From Ornithinibacillus caprae (GTDB lineage: Bacteria; Bacillota; Bacilli; Bacillales; Amphibacillaceae), in assembly GCF_009728145.1 (NCBI RefSeq), contig NZ_WOCA01000016.1:1-64000 (forward strand): a stretch of DNA of 64,000 nt. Reading direction: 5' to 3'. Position numbers and translations under genes: made by a program. Within the stretch, counting starts at the first letter, position 1, and every line of letters begins with the position of its first letter. The notes under the pieces were generated by a model. That model saw only the letters and a list, made by a program, of their open reading frames with translations, did no database searches and was not told the origin of the DNA. Shown piece after piece: positions 37,542-46,186 of the stretch.

Positions 37542-38939
37542 ATGGCTAAAAATATGCCGGAAATTGATGAGTATAAATACGGCTTTTCCGATAAAGACGT
37601 CTCTATTTTCCGTACCGAACGAGGCCTAACTCGTAAAGTCGTTGAAGAAATTTCAAGAATGAAGGAAGAACCACAGTGGATGCTTGATTATCGTTTAAAA
37701 GCGTTAGAGCACTTCTATGAGCGTCCAATGCCACAATGGGGTGGAGATCTTTCAGGGTTAGATTTTGATGAAATCGTTTATTATGTTAAACCATCTGAAA
37801 GACAAGGTAGATCATGGGATGAAGTACCTGATGAAATTAAACAAACTTTTGATAAATTAGGTATTCCTGAAGCGGAACAAAAATATCTTGCTGGTGTATC
37901 TGCTCAGTATGAATCTGAAGTAGTATACCACAGTTTAAAAGAGGATCTAGAAGAGCTAGGTATTGTATTTAAAGATACGGATACTGCGCTTAAAGAGAAT
38001 GAAGATCTTTTCAAAGAATATTTCGGAAAAGTTATTCCCTATACTGATAATAAATTCGCTGCATTAAATTCAGCGGTATGGTCAGGTGGATCCTTTATCT
38101 ATGTACCAAAAGGTGTGCAAACTTCAACACCACTTCAAGCATACTTCCGTATTAACTCTGAAAATATGGGGCAGTTTGAACGTACACTTATTATTGTAGA
38201 TGAAGGTGCATCTGTACATTATGTTGAAGGATGTACAGCACCAGTTTATACAACGAATTCATTGCATAGTGCGGTTGTAGAAATCTTTGTTAAAAAAGAT
38301 GCGTATTGCCGTTACACAACCATTCAAAACTGGGCGAATAACGTGTATAACCTAGTTACAAAACGTGCCACATGTGATGCTAATGCTACAATGGAATGGA
38401 TCGATGGAAACATCGGTTCTAAATTAACGATGAAATATCCTGCCGTTATCCTTAAGGGTGAAGGTGCACGTGGTAATACATTATCTATTGCCCTTGCAGG
38501 TAAAGGCCAATTACAGGATGCTGGTGCTAAAATGCATCACTTAGCACCAAATACTTCATCCACCATTGTTTCGAAATCCATTTCTAAACAAGGTGGTAAA
38601 GTATCATATCGTGGTATTGTTCACTTTGGACGTAAAGCAGACGGTGCTCGTTCAAATATCGAATGTGATACGTTAATTATGGATAACGAATCTACTTCTG
38701 ATACAATTCCATATAATGAAGTGTATAACAACAACATTTCATTAGAGCACGAAGCCAAGGTTTCTAAAGTTTCTGAAGAGCAGTTATTCTACCTAATGAG
38801 TAGAGGACTTACTGAAGAAGAAGCTACTGAAATGATCGTAATGGGCTTCATCGAGCCATTCACAAAAGAACTTCCAATGGAGTACGCAGTTGAAATGAAT
38901 CGCTTGATCAAATTCGAAATGGAAGGTAGTATCGGTTAA
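37542..38939 (+). CDS. sufB: Fe-S scaffold subunit SufB
   Basis: The 465-residue scaffold subunit has the SufB signatures ([51 protein letters not shown]) and the C-terminal SufB/SufD pattern [21 protein letters not shown]. Clusters are built at the SufB-SufD interface. It is the last gene of the operon, with an AAAGGAGGG ribosome site 37 bases after sufU, and is followed by a strong terminator. Confidence 0.97.
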   Translation: MAKNMPEIDEYKYGFSDKDVSIFRTERGLTRKVVEEISRMKEEPQWMLDYRLKALEHFYERPMPQWGGDLSGLDFDEIVYYVKPSERQGRSWDEVPDEIKQTFDKLGIPEAEQKYLAGVSAQYESEVVYHSLKEDLEELGIVFKDTDTALKENEDLFKEYFGKVIPYTDNKFAALNSAVWSGGSFIYVPKGVQTSTPLQAYFRINSENMGQFERTLIIVDEGASVHYVEGCTAPVYTTNSLHSAVVEIFVKKDAYCRYTTIQNWANNVYNLVTKRATCDANATMEWIDGNIGSKLTMKYPAVILKGEGARGNTLSIALAGKGQLQDAGAKMHHLAPNTSSTIVSKSISKQGGKVSYRGIVHFGRKADGARSNIECDTLIMDNESTSDTIPYNEVYNNNISLEHEAKVSKVSEEQLFYLMSRGLTEEEATEMIVMGFIEPFTKELPMEYAVEMNRLIKFEMEGSIG

Positions 38940-38952
38940 TCATAAGGTAGTG

Positions 38953-38994
38953 AAAAATCCCTCAAACCAGCATCGCTGGTTTGGGGATTTTTTG
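38953..38994 (+). terminator. Terminator of the suf operon
   Basis: AAAAATCCCTCAAACCAGC (38953-38971) and its partner (38975-38993) form a stem of up to 19 bp around ATC, with one G-U pair and a T run. Confidence 0.92.
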
Positions 38995-38999
38995 TTGAG

Positions 39000-39039
39000 A
39001 CAGATCCAATCAAACATCGGACAGATCCAATCAAACATC
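39000..39039. repeat. Two direct copies of a 19-bp sequence
   Basis: ACAGATCCAATCAAACATC occurs at 39000-39018 and again at 39021-39039, a 21-base period. It lies between the suf terminator and the promoter region of the next gene. Confidence 0.8.
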
Positions 39040-39128
39040 CAACAAAACATTAATGTTCAATTTAAGGACAATCAGTGCTAGTATAATATATAGTCATTAT
39101 AAAATTCATACATAAGAGGAGAAACAGT

Positions 39129-39947
39129 TTGGTATATATTATTTGTATTATTATAGGGATTTCGACAGCTTTTGTTGGAAGTTTAGTCGGTTTAGGTGGA
39201 GGGGTAATATTAATACCCAGTTTGTTATTATTAAATCAATCTTTTGATATGTTTTCATGGGCAACTCCACAAGCAATTGTAGGGATATCATTGTTTGCGA
39301 TGATTTTTACATCTCTTTCTTCTACACTTACATATTATAAGAGTGGTCGCGTGGATTATAAAACCGGTTTATGGTTTTTATTTGGTAGTATTCCAGGAGG
39401 AGTAATAGGTTCCTGGTTAAACCAGTTTGTAGATACAGATTCATTTTTACTGTATTTTGGTATGTTAATGATTTTAATTACAGGATTATTTTCATTAAAG
39501 CGTCGCCAACCATCTGAGAATGCGGTAAACAAATATAAGAAACAACGAACGTTTGAAGTTAATGGTTTTACATACAATTATTCTATTTCAGTATGGCAAG
39601 CAATTGTATTATCACTTTTAGTTGGAACGTTATCAGGATTATTCGGAATAGGTGGGGGTTCCATTATGGTCCCAGCTATGATCCTACTTTTCGGTATCCC
39701 TACACATATTGCAACGGCGACTTCCATGTTTATTATTTTCTTTACTAGTTTAATTGGAGCTAGTACACATGTTATGCTTGGACATATTGCTTGGGAATAC
39801 CTTTTATTCTTTATTCCTGGAGCATGGATTGGAGGAAGACTTGGGGCAAAAACGAACCAAATCCTTCGAGCAGAAACACTTGAAAAGATATTACGAATTC
39901 TACTAATCATTATTGGAATACGTATGATTGTAGATAGTTTATTATAG
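39129..39947 (+). CDS. yunE: TauE/SafE family membrane protein (YunE-like)
   Basis: The 272-residue protein has eight spans and two internal TauE/SafE repeats, each with a glycine-rich motif (GSLVGLGGGVILIPSLLLL near residue 17; GTLSGLFGIGGGSIMVPAMI near residue 170). Members export sulfite, sulfoacetate or similar anions; the substrate here is unknown. Start TTG 39129 has AGAGGAGAAAC upstream. Order yunE-yunD-yunC fits the B. subtilis yun region next to suf. Confidence 0.8.
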   Translation: MVYIICIIIGISTAFVGSLVGLGGGVILIPSLLLLNQSFDMFSWATPQAIVGISLFAMIFTSLSSTLTYYKSGRVDYKTGLWFLFGSIPGGVIGSWLNQFVDTDSFLLYFGMLMILITGLFSLKRRQPSENAVNKYKKQRTFEVNGFTYNYSISVWQAIVLSLLVGTLSGLFGIGGGSIMVPAMILLFGIPTHIATATSMFIIFFTSLIGASTHVMLGHIAWEYLLFFIPGAWIGGRLGAKTNQILRAETLEKILRILLIIIGIRMIVDSLL

Positions 39948-39962
39948 TAAGGAGTGGTCATC

Positions 39963-41360
39963 ATGCAGGAAAAACTGTACTTTTATTATACAAATGATTT
40001 GCATAGTGATTTTGAACAATGGCCACGAGTTGCAGCTTTTATGAAAGAAGCTAAGGCTAACAAAGAAGTTACAGGCGATAGCTGTTGGATTGTAGATATT
40101 GGTGATCATGTTGATCGTGTACATCCAATAGCAGAAGCATTTATGGGAAAAGCGAATGTTCAGTTGATGAATGAGTTGGACTATGATATTGCTACGATAG
40201 GAAACAACGAAGGGATTACGTTAGCTCATCATGATTTATTCCATCTATATGATGAGGCAAACTTTCAAGTTGTTTGTGCTAATTTGCATAGTTTGGATGG
40301 AGTTTTTCCTAAATGGCTCAATAATTCGGTAATTATCGAGTCAAAACAAGGAACTAAGGTTGGTGTTATTGGTTTAACAGCACCGTTTAATGACTTTTAT
40401 GAACTACTTGATTGGCATGTATCAGATCCATATGAAGCATTGGCTAAACATCTTGCGGATCTTAAAGAAAAGACAGATATAATCGTAATCTTGTCACATT
40501 TAGGAATTAGTGAGGATCAAGAAATTGCTAGAAGATTTCCTGCTATTGATGTCATTATTGGTGGTCATACACATCATCTGTTACGAACAGGAGAGAAAGT
40601 AAACAATTCGTTGATAACAGCTGCAGGTAAACATTGTGCCTTTGTTGGGGAAGTTATTTTAACATGGGATCTTGAACATAAAGTATTAGTTGATAAAGAA
40701 GCATATGCAACGGATATTACGCATATTTCAAAGGATGTATCAACCGTCCAAAGACAATCTGAATTGGAATTGGCAGTTGAAAATATATTGGGTGAGACGG
40801 TTATTCAAACGAATTCGGTTATTGAAGTTAAATGGTTTCAACATACTCCTATTATGCAACGACTTACAGATAAAGTTAGAACTTGGACAAAAGCAGATTG
40901 TGCGATGTTAAATTCTGGTCTATTACTAGATGATTTTCCTATTGGAAATGTTACATACAAAGATATTCACCGTATCTGTCCACACCCAATTAATCCATGT
41001 GTTGTAGAGTTAAGTGGTAACGAGCTAATAGAAGTAACTAGGGCTTCCTTTACAAAAGAATTTACAGAATTAAAATTGAAAGGCTTTGGATTTCGCGGGG
41101 AAATCATTGGGAGAATGGTTTTTTCAGGGCTAAAGGTGGAAACTGACTTTCATGACGATGGTCAGGAATTTGTAAAGGATGTTACAATTAATGGTCAAGC
41201 TATCGAAAAGGATAAAATTTATACGGTTGCAACTGCTGATACGTTTACGTTTGGTCGATTATTACCTGAAATAGCTAAATCAAAAACGAAGAACTATTTT
41301 GTACCAGAGTTTTTACGTGATTTATTAGCAGAAACATTAAGAGAATATTATGGGAGATAG
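39963..41360 (+). CDS. yunD: Metallophosphatase/5'-nucleotidase YunD
   Basis: The 465-residue cytoplasmic protein has no signal peptide. The N-terminal metallophosphoesterase domain opens with YYTNDLHSDFEQW and has IVDIGDHVDR, IGNNEGI and the metal-site GGHTHH. The C-terminal 5'-nucleotidase domain starts near residue 285. It is likely a nucleotide phosphatase. ATG 39963 has AAGGAG upstream (an in-frame GTG at 39954 lies in that site). Confidence 0.85.
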   Translation: MQEKLYFYYTNDLHSDFEQWPRVAAFMKEAKANKEVTGDSCWIVDIGDHVDRVHPIAEAFMGKANVQLMNELDYDIATIGNNEGITLAHHDLFHLYDEANFQVVCANLHSLDGVFPKWLNNSVIIESKQGTKVGVIGLTAPFNDFYELLDWHVSDPYEALAKHLADLKEKTDIIVILSHLGISEDQEIARRFPAIDVIIGGHTHHLLRTGEKVNNSLITAAGKHCAFVGEVILTWDLEHKVLVDKEAYATDITHISKDVSTVQRQSELELAVENILGETVIQTNSVIEVKWFQHTPIMQRLTDKVRTWTKADCAMLNSGLLLDDFPIGNVTYKDIHRICPHPINPCVVELSGNELIEVTRASFTKEFTELKLKGFGFRGEIIGRMVFSGLKVETDFHDDGQEFVKDVTINGQAIEKDKIYTVATADTFTFGRLLPEIAKSKTKNYFVPEFLRDLLAETLREYYGR

Positions 41361-41380
41361 CTGTACACTTCAAAAGTGAC

Positions 41381-41431
41381 ATTCCTCCTTCAAGATGCAT
41401 ACACATATTATGTACATCACGAAGGAGGAAT
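41381..41431 (+). promoter_or_regulatory. Hairpin hiding the yunC ribosome site
   Basis: ATTCCTCCTTC (41381-41391) is perfectly complementary to GAAGGAGGAAT (41421-41431), which contains the Shine-Dalgarno sequence 7 bases before the yunC ATG. A 29-base loop with further partial pairing separates them. Translation of yunC should be blocked when the hairpin forms; what opens it is unknown. Confidence 0.6.
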
Positions 41432-41437
41432 TGATTA

Positions 41438-41746
41438 ATGATTACGGTTAATCCCCTTGAAATAGAAGGTAAGTACTTTACGGCAACTCAAGTCGAACTT
41501 CCAAAGACAAATTTATTAATTATTTCAAATGAAATTGGATATATAATGTGTGCGGCACTTGATGTGGATTTTTTTAATGAAAATGAAAAACTAAGAGCAC
41601 GTGAAGTGATAGCTGGTCGTGCAGAAGGTGTTCGAACAATTGAAGAATTATTAAATGCTCCACTTGCAAAAGTCACAGATGCTTCAAAGAAGTATGGCTG
41701 GGAAGTGGGGATGACAGGAAAAGATGCACTACTTAAATTAACTTAA
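41438..41746 (+). CDS. yunC: DUF1805 protein YunC
   Basis: The 102-residue DUF1805 protein has the family segment YIMCAALDVDFFNENEKLRA and EVIAGRAEGVRTIEELLNAPL. The function is unknown. It has a very strong ribosome site (GAAGGAGGAA) buried in a perfect hairpin (41381-41431). It follows yunD by 77 bases and its stop overlaps a terminator. Confidence 0.85.
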   Translation: MITVNPLEIEGKYFTATQVELPKTNLLIISNEIGYIMCAALDVDFFNENEKLRAREVIAGRAEGVRTIEELLNAPLAKVTDASKKYGWEVGMTGKDALLKLT

Positions 41747-41773
41747 AAATCCTTCCGTTTAGGAAGGATTTTA
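41746..41773 (+). terminator. Terminator of yunC
   Basis: AAAATCCTTCC (41746-41756) and GGAAGGATTTT (41762-41772) pair perfectly around GTTTA. Confidence 0.85.
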
Positions 41774-41896
41774 TCATGATAAGGATTAAATACCCGTATG
41801 ATATAACTTTCTCATGGATTTTTTATATAAATTTTGGTACTATTTAATATATATGTCGAATGATGACGTTTTTTTGAGTATAGTTAGGAGTACATA

Positions 41897-42982
41897 ATGA
41901 GACTAGTAAGCACAAAACACATAAAACCTGGAGCTACTCTGGGACAAACCATTTATAATGATAATGGTATGATCTTACTGCAAAAAGAAATGTGTTTATC
42001 CGAAAACATTCTACAGCGATTAATAGATCAAGGAATAACGTATGTATACATAGAAGATGATGAAACTAAAGATATTAATGTAGAGCCTGCTATTTCTGAA
42101 AAACTAAGAAAAGAAGCGACGGAATCTGTACGTGAAATATTTTCTGAAATTAAAAGTGATGACCTTCTATCTAATTCATTTATATTAGATAAAGAAGAAA
42201 AAGGATTAATGGCAATAGTCAATCGGTTAATGGAAGAAATTAACCATCACGAGGAATCAATTTCACTATTAGCAGATATTTTTCTTACAGATGACTATAT
42301 ATTTCAACATTCACTAAATGTAACAATCTATTCCTTGGCAATCGGATCAGCCTTAAATTTAAGTAAAAAAGAACTGTCAGAGCTTGGGACGGGTGCTATT
42401 CTTCATGATATTGGAAAGGCATTTATTGATCCAGTTGTATTACAAAAACCGAATAAATTAACGGATGAAGAGTTTGCACTAATGAAGGAGCATACAACAA
42501 TTGGGTTTGACTTACTTCGTAAGCAAAGCTCTGTATCCTCTGTAGTAGCTCACTGTGCCTATCAACATCATGAGCGCTTAGATGGTTCAGGCTATCCTAG
42601 AGGGTTGGTTGGGGATGAAATACATAAGTATGCAAAGATTATTGGAGTTGCAGATGTATTTGATGCTGTTACAAGTAACCGAATCTATCGTGATGCCATG
42701 CTTCCACATGAAGGCTTAGAAATACTGTATGCCGGAGCGGTCAGTCTTTTTGACAAGCAGATGGTTGAGGCGTTTAAAAAGAGTGTTGCAGTTTATCCAA
42801 ATGGATTAACTGTCTTACTAAGTGATGGAAGGATTGGAGTGGTCATTAAGCAAAATAAAAATCTTTGTGACCGTCCATATATCCGAGTGATTAAGGATAA
42901 GAACAAACAAATGATTACACCCTACGAATTAGATTTAGCAAAAGAATTGAATATAACCATTACTGCATGTAATGTTGAGTAA
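41897..42982 (+). CDS. HD-GYP domain cyclic-di-GMP phosphodiesterase
   Basis: The 361-residue protein has an N-terminal DUF3391-like segment (about residues 1-60, KHIKPGATLGQTIYN) and an HD-GYP domain. Metal and active-site motifs are LHDIGK and HHERLDGSGYP, with the GYP-type triad intact. Such enzymes degrade cyclic di-GMP. No receiver, PAS or membrane segment is present. It separates yunC from yunB, an arrangement that differs from B. subtilis as I recall it. Confidence 0.88.
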   Translation: MRLVSTKHIKPGATLGQTIYNDNGMILLQKEMCLSENILQRLIDQGITYVYIEDDETKDINVEPAISEKLRKEATESVREIFSEIKSDDLLSNSFILDKEEKGLMAIVNRLMEEINHHEESISLLADIFLTDDYIFQHSLNVTIYSLAIGSALNLSKKELSELGTGAILHDIGKAFIDPVVLQKPNKLTDEEFALMKEHTTIGFDLLRKQSSVSSVVAHCAYQHHERLDGSGYPRGLVGDEIHKYAKIIGVADVFDAVTSNRIYRDAMLPHEGLEILYAGAVSLFDKQMVEAFKKSVAVYPNGLTVLLSDGRIGVVIKQNKNLCDRPYIRVIKDKNKQMITPYELDLAKELNITITACNVE

Positions 42983-43012
42983 ACCACAAATGTATAATAA
43001 ATTTTAAATTCT

Positions 43013-43055
43013 AACCCTCTTGAAACAAGCATAGATTGTTTTAAGGGGGTTTTTC
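43013..43055 (+). terminator. Terminator whose right arm contains the yunB ribosome site
   Basis: AACCCTCTTGAAACAA (43013-43028) pairs with TTGTTTTAAGGGGGTT (43036-43051) with one mismatch or G-U pair, followed by T. The AAGGGGGT in the right arm is also the only Shine-Dalgarno sequence for the ATG at 43059. Confidence 0.75.
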
Positions 43056-43058
43056 TAG

Positions 43059-43850
43059 ATGAGACATCGAATGAAGTTCAAAAGAAGAAGATCACCACCT
43101 CCAGTACGGACGATTTTAATGGTGACGGTTATTGTATTTACAATTGGAACGATTGCTAGCATTATTATTATTGATAAAGGGATTACGCCTACTTTAATGG
43201 AAGTTGCAGAACAAAAAACTAAGGAATTTGCTACTCGTGGGATTAATTCTGCTGTAAAATTTGCTGAAAACTATACTTTTGAAGATATAGCAATAACCCA
43301 AAGCAATAACAATGGTTATGTAACCATTGTTGATTGGGATTCTTCTGTGGTAAATAAAATTAATCGAGCGGCAACTGACCGGGTTGAAGAATTTTTTCAT
43401 AGCATGAACCGCGGGGAACCACCTAAATATCAGGATCCATTGGGAGAACCTGATCCTTATGGTGATACGGTTGATGAACTTGTTGATCGCGATCCAACCG
43501 TAATTGAAATTCCAATCGGGCAAGCCACTGGGAATTCAATTCTAGCAAACTTAGGTCCAAGAATTCCGGTTAACCTAGATTTAGTAGGTGCAGTTCAAAC
43601 GGAACTAGTGGAAGAAAAAGAAGTGCTTGGAATTAATAATGTTTATGTTTCACTATATGTAGAAGTCGAAGCTGATGTCCAAATTGTCATTCCATTTATA
43701 ACGGAAGTTACGAATGTAAGTACGAGAATTCTAATCGACAAGCATTTAGTAATGGGTGATGTACCTGAGTTTTATGGAAGTGGTGGCAGTGGACCATCTA
43801 TAGCTGTACCTAAAGACGATATTGGTGAAAATGACTTGCCAGATGAATAA
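43059..43850 (+). CDS. yunB: Sporulation protein YunB
   Basis: The 263-residue protein has one N-terminal membrane span (TILMVTVIVFTIGTIASIII) after a very basic start, and then the YunB domain (IPIGQATGNSILANLGPRIPVNLDLVGAV, VYVSLYVEVEADVQIVIPF). YunB is needed for good sporulation in B. subtilis. An acidic linker (YQDPLGEPDPYGDTVDELVD) sits in the middle. The ribosome site is inside a terminator hairpin, so either read-through or a late promoter within the upstream gene must supply the message. Confidence 0.85.
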   Translation: MRHRMKFKRRRSPPPVRTILMVTVIVFTIGTIASIIIIDKGITPTLMEVAEQKTKEFATRGINSAVKFAENYTFEDIAITQSNNNGYVTIVDWDSSVVNKINRAATDRVEEFFHSMNRGEPPKYQDPLGEPDPYGDTVDELVDRDPTVIEIPIGQATGNSILANLGPRIPVNLDLVGAVQTELVEEKEVLGINNVYVSLYVEVEADVQIVIPFITEVTNVSTRILIDKHLVMGDVPEFYGSGGSGPSIAVPKDDIGENDLPDE

Positions 43851-43895
43851 ATATTTAGTATTATATATTTTGTAATTTAATAATAGACCTTATCA

Positions 43896-44075
43896 GATCG
43901 GTGAGGTAGAGGCGCAGACAATAAGAGTAGTCAATAGGAGTATGACAGCAATGATTATTGATGAAAGGATTGTTTGCCGAAGCTTAATAAGGGTCGAACT
44001 TATTAATGCTGGGTTGTCTTTGAATAAAAGGCAAACTGTCATGCTTGTAGTATGTGCATGGGGGACTACTGATCG
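43896..44075 (+). ncRNA. Lysine riboswitch (L-box)
   Basis: The conserved blocks appear in order: GAGGTAGAGGCGC, AAGAGTA, GGAGTATGA, AAAGGATTGTTTGCCGAAG, CTGGG, GAATAAAAGGC and CTGTCA, then GGGGGACTACTGATC closing P1. A terminator follows at 44100-44138, then a transporter of the NhaC family, a known class of lysine riboswitch targets. Confidence 0.93.
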
Positions 44076-44099
44076 AAATGGAGGATAACGTAAATTGTG

Positions 44100-44138
44100 A
44101 AACAATGATAGGTTATTTTCTATCATTGTTTTTTTTGT
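44100..44138 (+). terminator. Lysine riboswitch terminator
   Basis: AAACAATGATAG (44100-44111) and CTATCATTGTTT (44120-44131) pair perfectly around an 8-base loop, followed by a T run. Confidence 0.88.
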
Positions 44139-44299
44139 GGTTTTTTTGGATAAATAAAGTGTATATTTTATAACCCTGTAAAGTGTTACTAGGGATATGC
44201 TTTAAAGACATTACGGATAATCCAAGTATTCTAACAAAAACTAACGTATCTCCACATGTACAATCTTCAAGAACAAATCATTACAACGGAGGTTACAAA

Positions 44300-45843
44300 A
44301 TGGAAGGAACAATTTTATCAATCATACCAGCACTAATTATGCTTATACTTGTCTTACTAACAAGAAAAGTATTGCTTTCATTAGGAGCAGGTATTATTAT
44401 CGGAGCACTTTTTATTCATAATTTTTCTATTTTAGGTGCTGTTAATGAAATCTGGAGTATTTTCATTGGAATATTTATTTCAGATGGAGAATGGAACGTG
44501 GGGGATCTTCTTTTAATTGGCTTTTTATTACTACTCGGTATGATGACTGCATTCTTACAAGCATCAGGTGGTAGTAGAGCATTTGGTGAATGGATGATAA
44601 AGCGAATTAAAACTCGAAAAGGTGCTCAACTAATGACACCAGTTCTAGGTCTTTTAATTTTCATTGATGATTATTTTAATGCTCTTGCTGTAGGTCAAAT
44701 CGCTAGACCACTTACAGATCGTCATAAAATTTCACGTGCGAAACTAGCCTACTTTATTGATTCAACTTCCGCACCAATTACCGTTATTTCACCAATTTCA
44801 AGTTGGGGTGCTTATTTAATTGGGATAATTGGTGGATTATTAACAACAAATCAAATAACGGATTTTCAGCCTTTAGAAGCATTTATAAAAATGATTCCAT
44901 TTAATTTATATGCACTAGTGCATTATTACTCGTATTTTTAGTTGCATATTTAAAAATGGATATTGGGCCAATGCGTAAACATGAACAACGAGCAATGGAG
45001 CACGGAGAAGTTTTAGACCCTAATAATGGAAAAGTACCAGGAGATCTTTCAAATGTGTTTCAGTCAAGCAAAAATGGACGTGTGTATCATTTATTAGTGC
45101 CGATTGCTGTCTTACTAGTTGCAACCATTTCAGCAATGCTTTGGACAGGAATACAGGCTAGTGGTATAGAAGTAACTATTTTAACTATATTTGAAAATAC
45201 AGATGTTAATTTATCCTTATTTATTGGTGGATTAGCTGCTGTTTTAACAGCATTCATCTTCCACCTTCTACAAGGGAAACCAAAAGCAAATACAATGAAG
45301 GTATTTATAGAGGGAATCAAAACAATGCTTCCTGCCATTTACATCCTACTACTAGCTTGGATGATTGGTTCTGTTATCGGGACATTAGAAACAGGTGAAT
45401 ATCTAGCACAGATTGTAGATAATGCAAATATAAGTTCAGCATTATTGCCATTCTTGTTCTTCCTGATTGCTGGTTTAATGGCACTAGCGACAGGAACATC
45501 ATGGGGAACATTTGGAATTATGCTACCTATTGCAGCAGAAGTAACAGCTATTACAGATGTTTCATTAATCCTACCGTCTCTAGCAGCAGTACTAGCAGGT
45601 TCTGTTTTTGGTGATCATTGTACGCCGATTTCAGATACCACAATTCTTTCATCAACAGGTGCTGGTTCCAATCATATTGATCATGTGATTACCCAATTAC
45701 CATATGCTATTATTGCGGCAGTTGCTGCTGGGATAGGATTTATTGTCGTCGGATTTACTGGTATAGCATTAATTGGATTACTGATTACATTTGTCATTAT
45801 TATAGCTAGTGCATTATTTACTCATTTTTCTTTCAATCGCTAA
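44300..45843 (+). pseudogene. NhaC family transporter (LysW-like), broken by a frameshift
   Basis: The first frame runs 44300-44941 and the second from about 44915 to 45843. They join into one protein if one G is restored near 44918-44921: ALVALLLVFLVAYLKMDIGP would then read through. The joined product has about 514 residues with NhaC-type motifs (FIDDYFNALAVGQIARPLTD; STSAPITVISPISSWGAYL; FGDHCTPISDTTILSSTGA). The lysine riboswitch upstream suggests lysine uptake or Na+/H+-linked lysine exchange. It is either a real inactivating deletion or a sequencing error; both halves keep good coding structure, so the break is recent at most. Start ATG 44300 has CGGAGG upstream. Confidence 0.85.
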
Positions 45844-45853
45844 AAATAGGAAT

Positions 45854-45888
45854 GCCTTGCACCTTTGAGAAGATGTGAGGCTTTTTTA
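45854..45888 (+). terminator. Terminator after the NhaC-like gene
   Basis: GCCTTGCACC (45854-45863) pairs with GATGTGAGGC (45872-45881) with two G-U pairs and one mismatch, followed by six T. Confidence 0.7.
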
Positions 45889-45944
45889 TTGTCTAGGAAA
45901 TTATAAAATAGACAAGATGTGGATAACTACAGCGATAGTCATGT

Positions 45945-46012
45945 CCAGCTCCAGCGCATACCCCCTCGAGATCTTAAGCTTGTCGGGTGTGAGCAAGTCA
46001 CAAGCGCTATTG
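45945..46012. repeat. Bacillaceae-type dispersed intergenic repeat
   Basis: TGTCCAGCTCCAGCGCATAC and CCCCTCGAGATCTTAAGCTTG, then GTCGGG and CAAGTCACAAGCGCT. From memory, such GTCCAGCTCCAGCGCCTAG-type sequences occur many times in Bacillus genomes. It is GC-richer than its surroundings and an open frame across it is not a gene. Confidence 0.6.
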
Positions 46013-46064
46013 TTCTTCACTTTATTTTTGAATTGTACTAATTATATAGAAAATTTAAAAAATG

Positions 46065-46081
46065 TTTTGACATAGTCAAAA
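46065..46081. promoter_or_regulatory. 17-bp palindrome over the -35 of the NSS promoter
   Basis: TTTTGACATAGTCAAAA is a perfect 7-3-7 inverted repeat that contains the -35 hexamer. A repressor bound here would block the promoter. The regulator is not known. Confidence 0.5.
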
Positions 46082-46095
46082 AGTACCGTTATAAT
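46067..46095 (+). promoter_or_regulatory. Consensus SigA promoter of the NSS transporter
   Basis: TTGACA (46067-46072), 17 bases, TATAAT (46090-46095): a perfect consensus pair, 92 bases before the start codon. Confidence 0.85.
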
Positions 46096-46186
46096 ACAAG
46101 ACAAGATTAATATATCTGAAAAAAGATAACATTTTAAAATTACTTATTACTGAAGTGATAAGTGGAAGAAAAGGGGAGGTATATTC

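Noticed and set aside
45875-46075. 66-codon plus-strand frame
   Set aside because: It runs through a dispersed Bacillaceae-type repeat and into the NSS promoter; no ribosome site.
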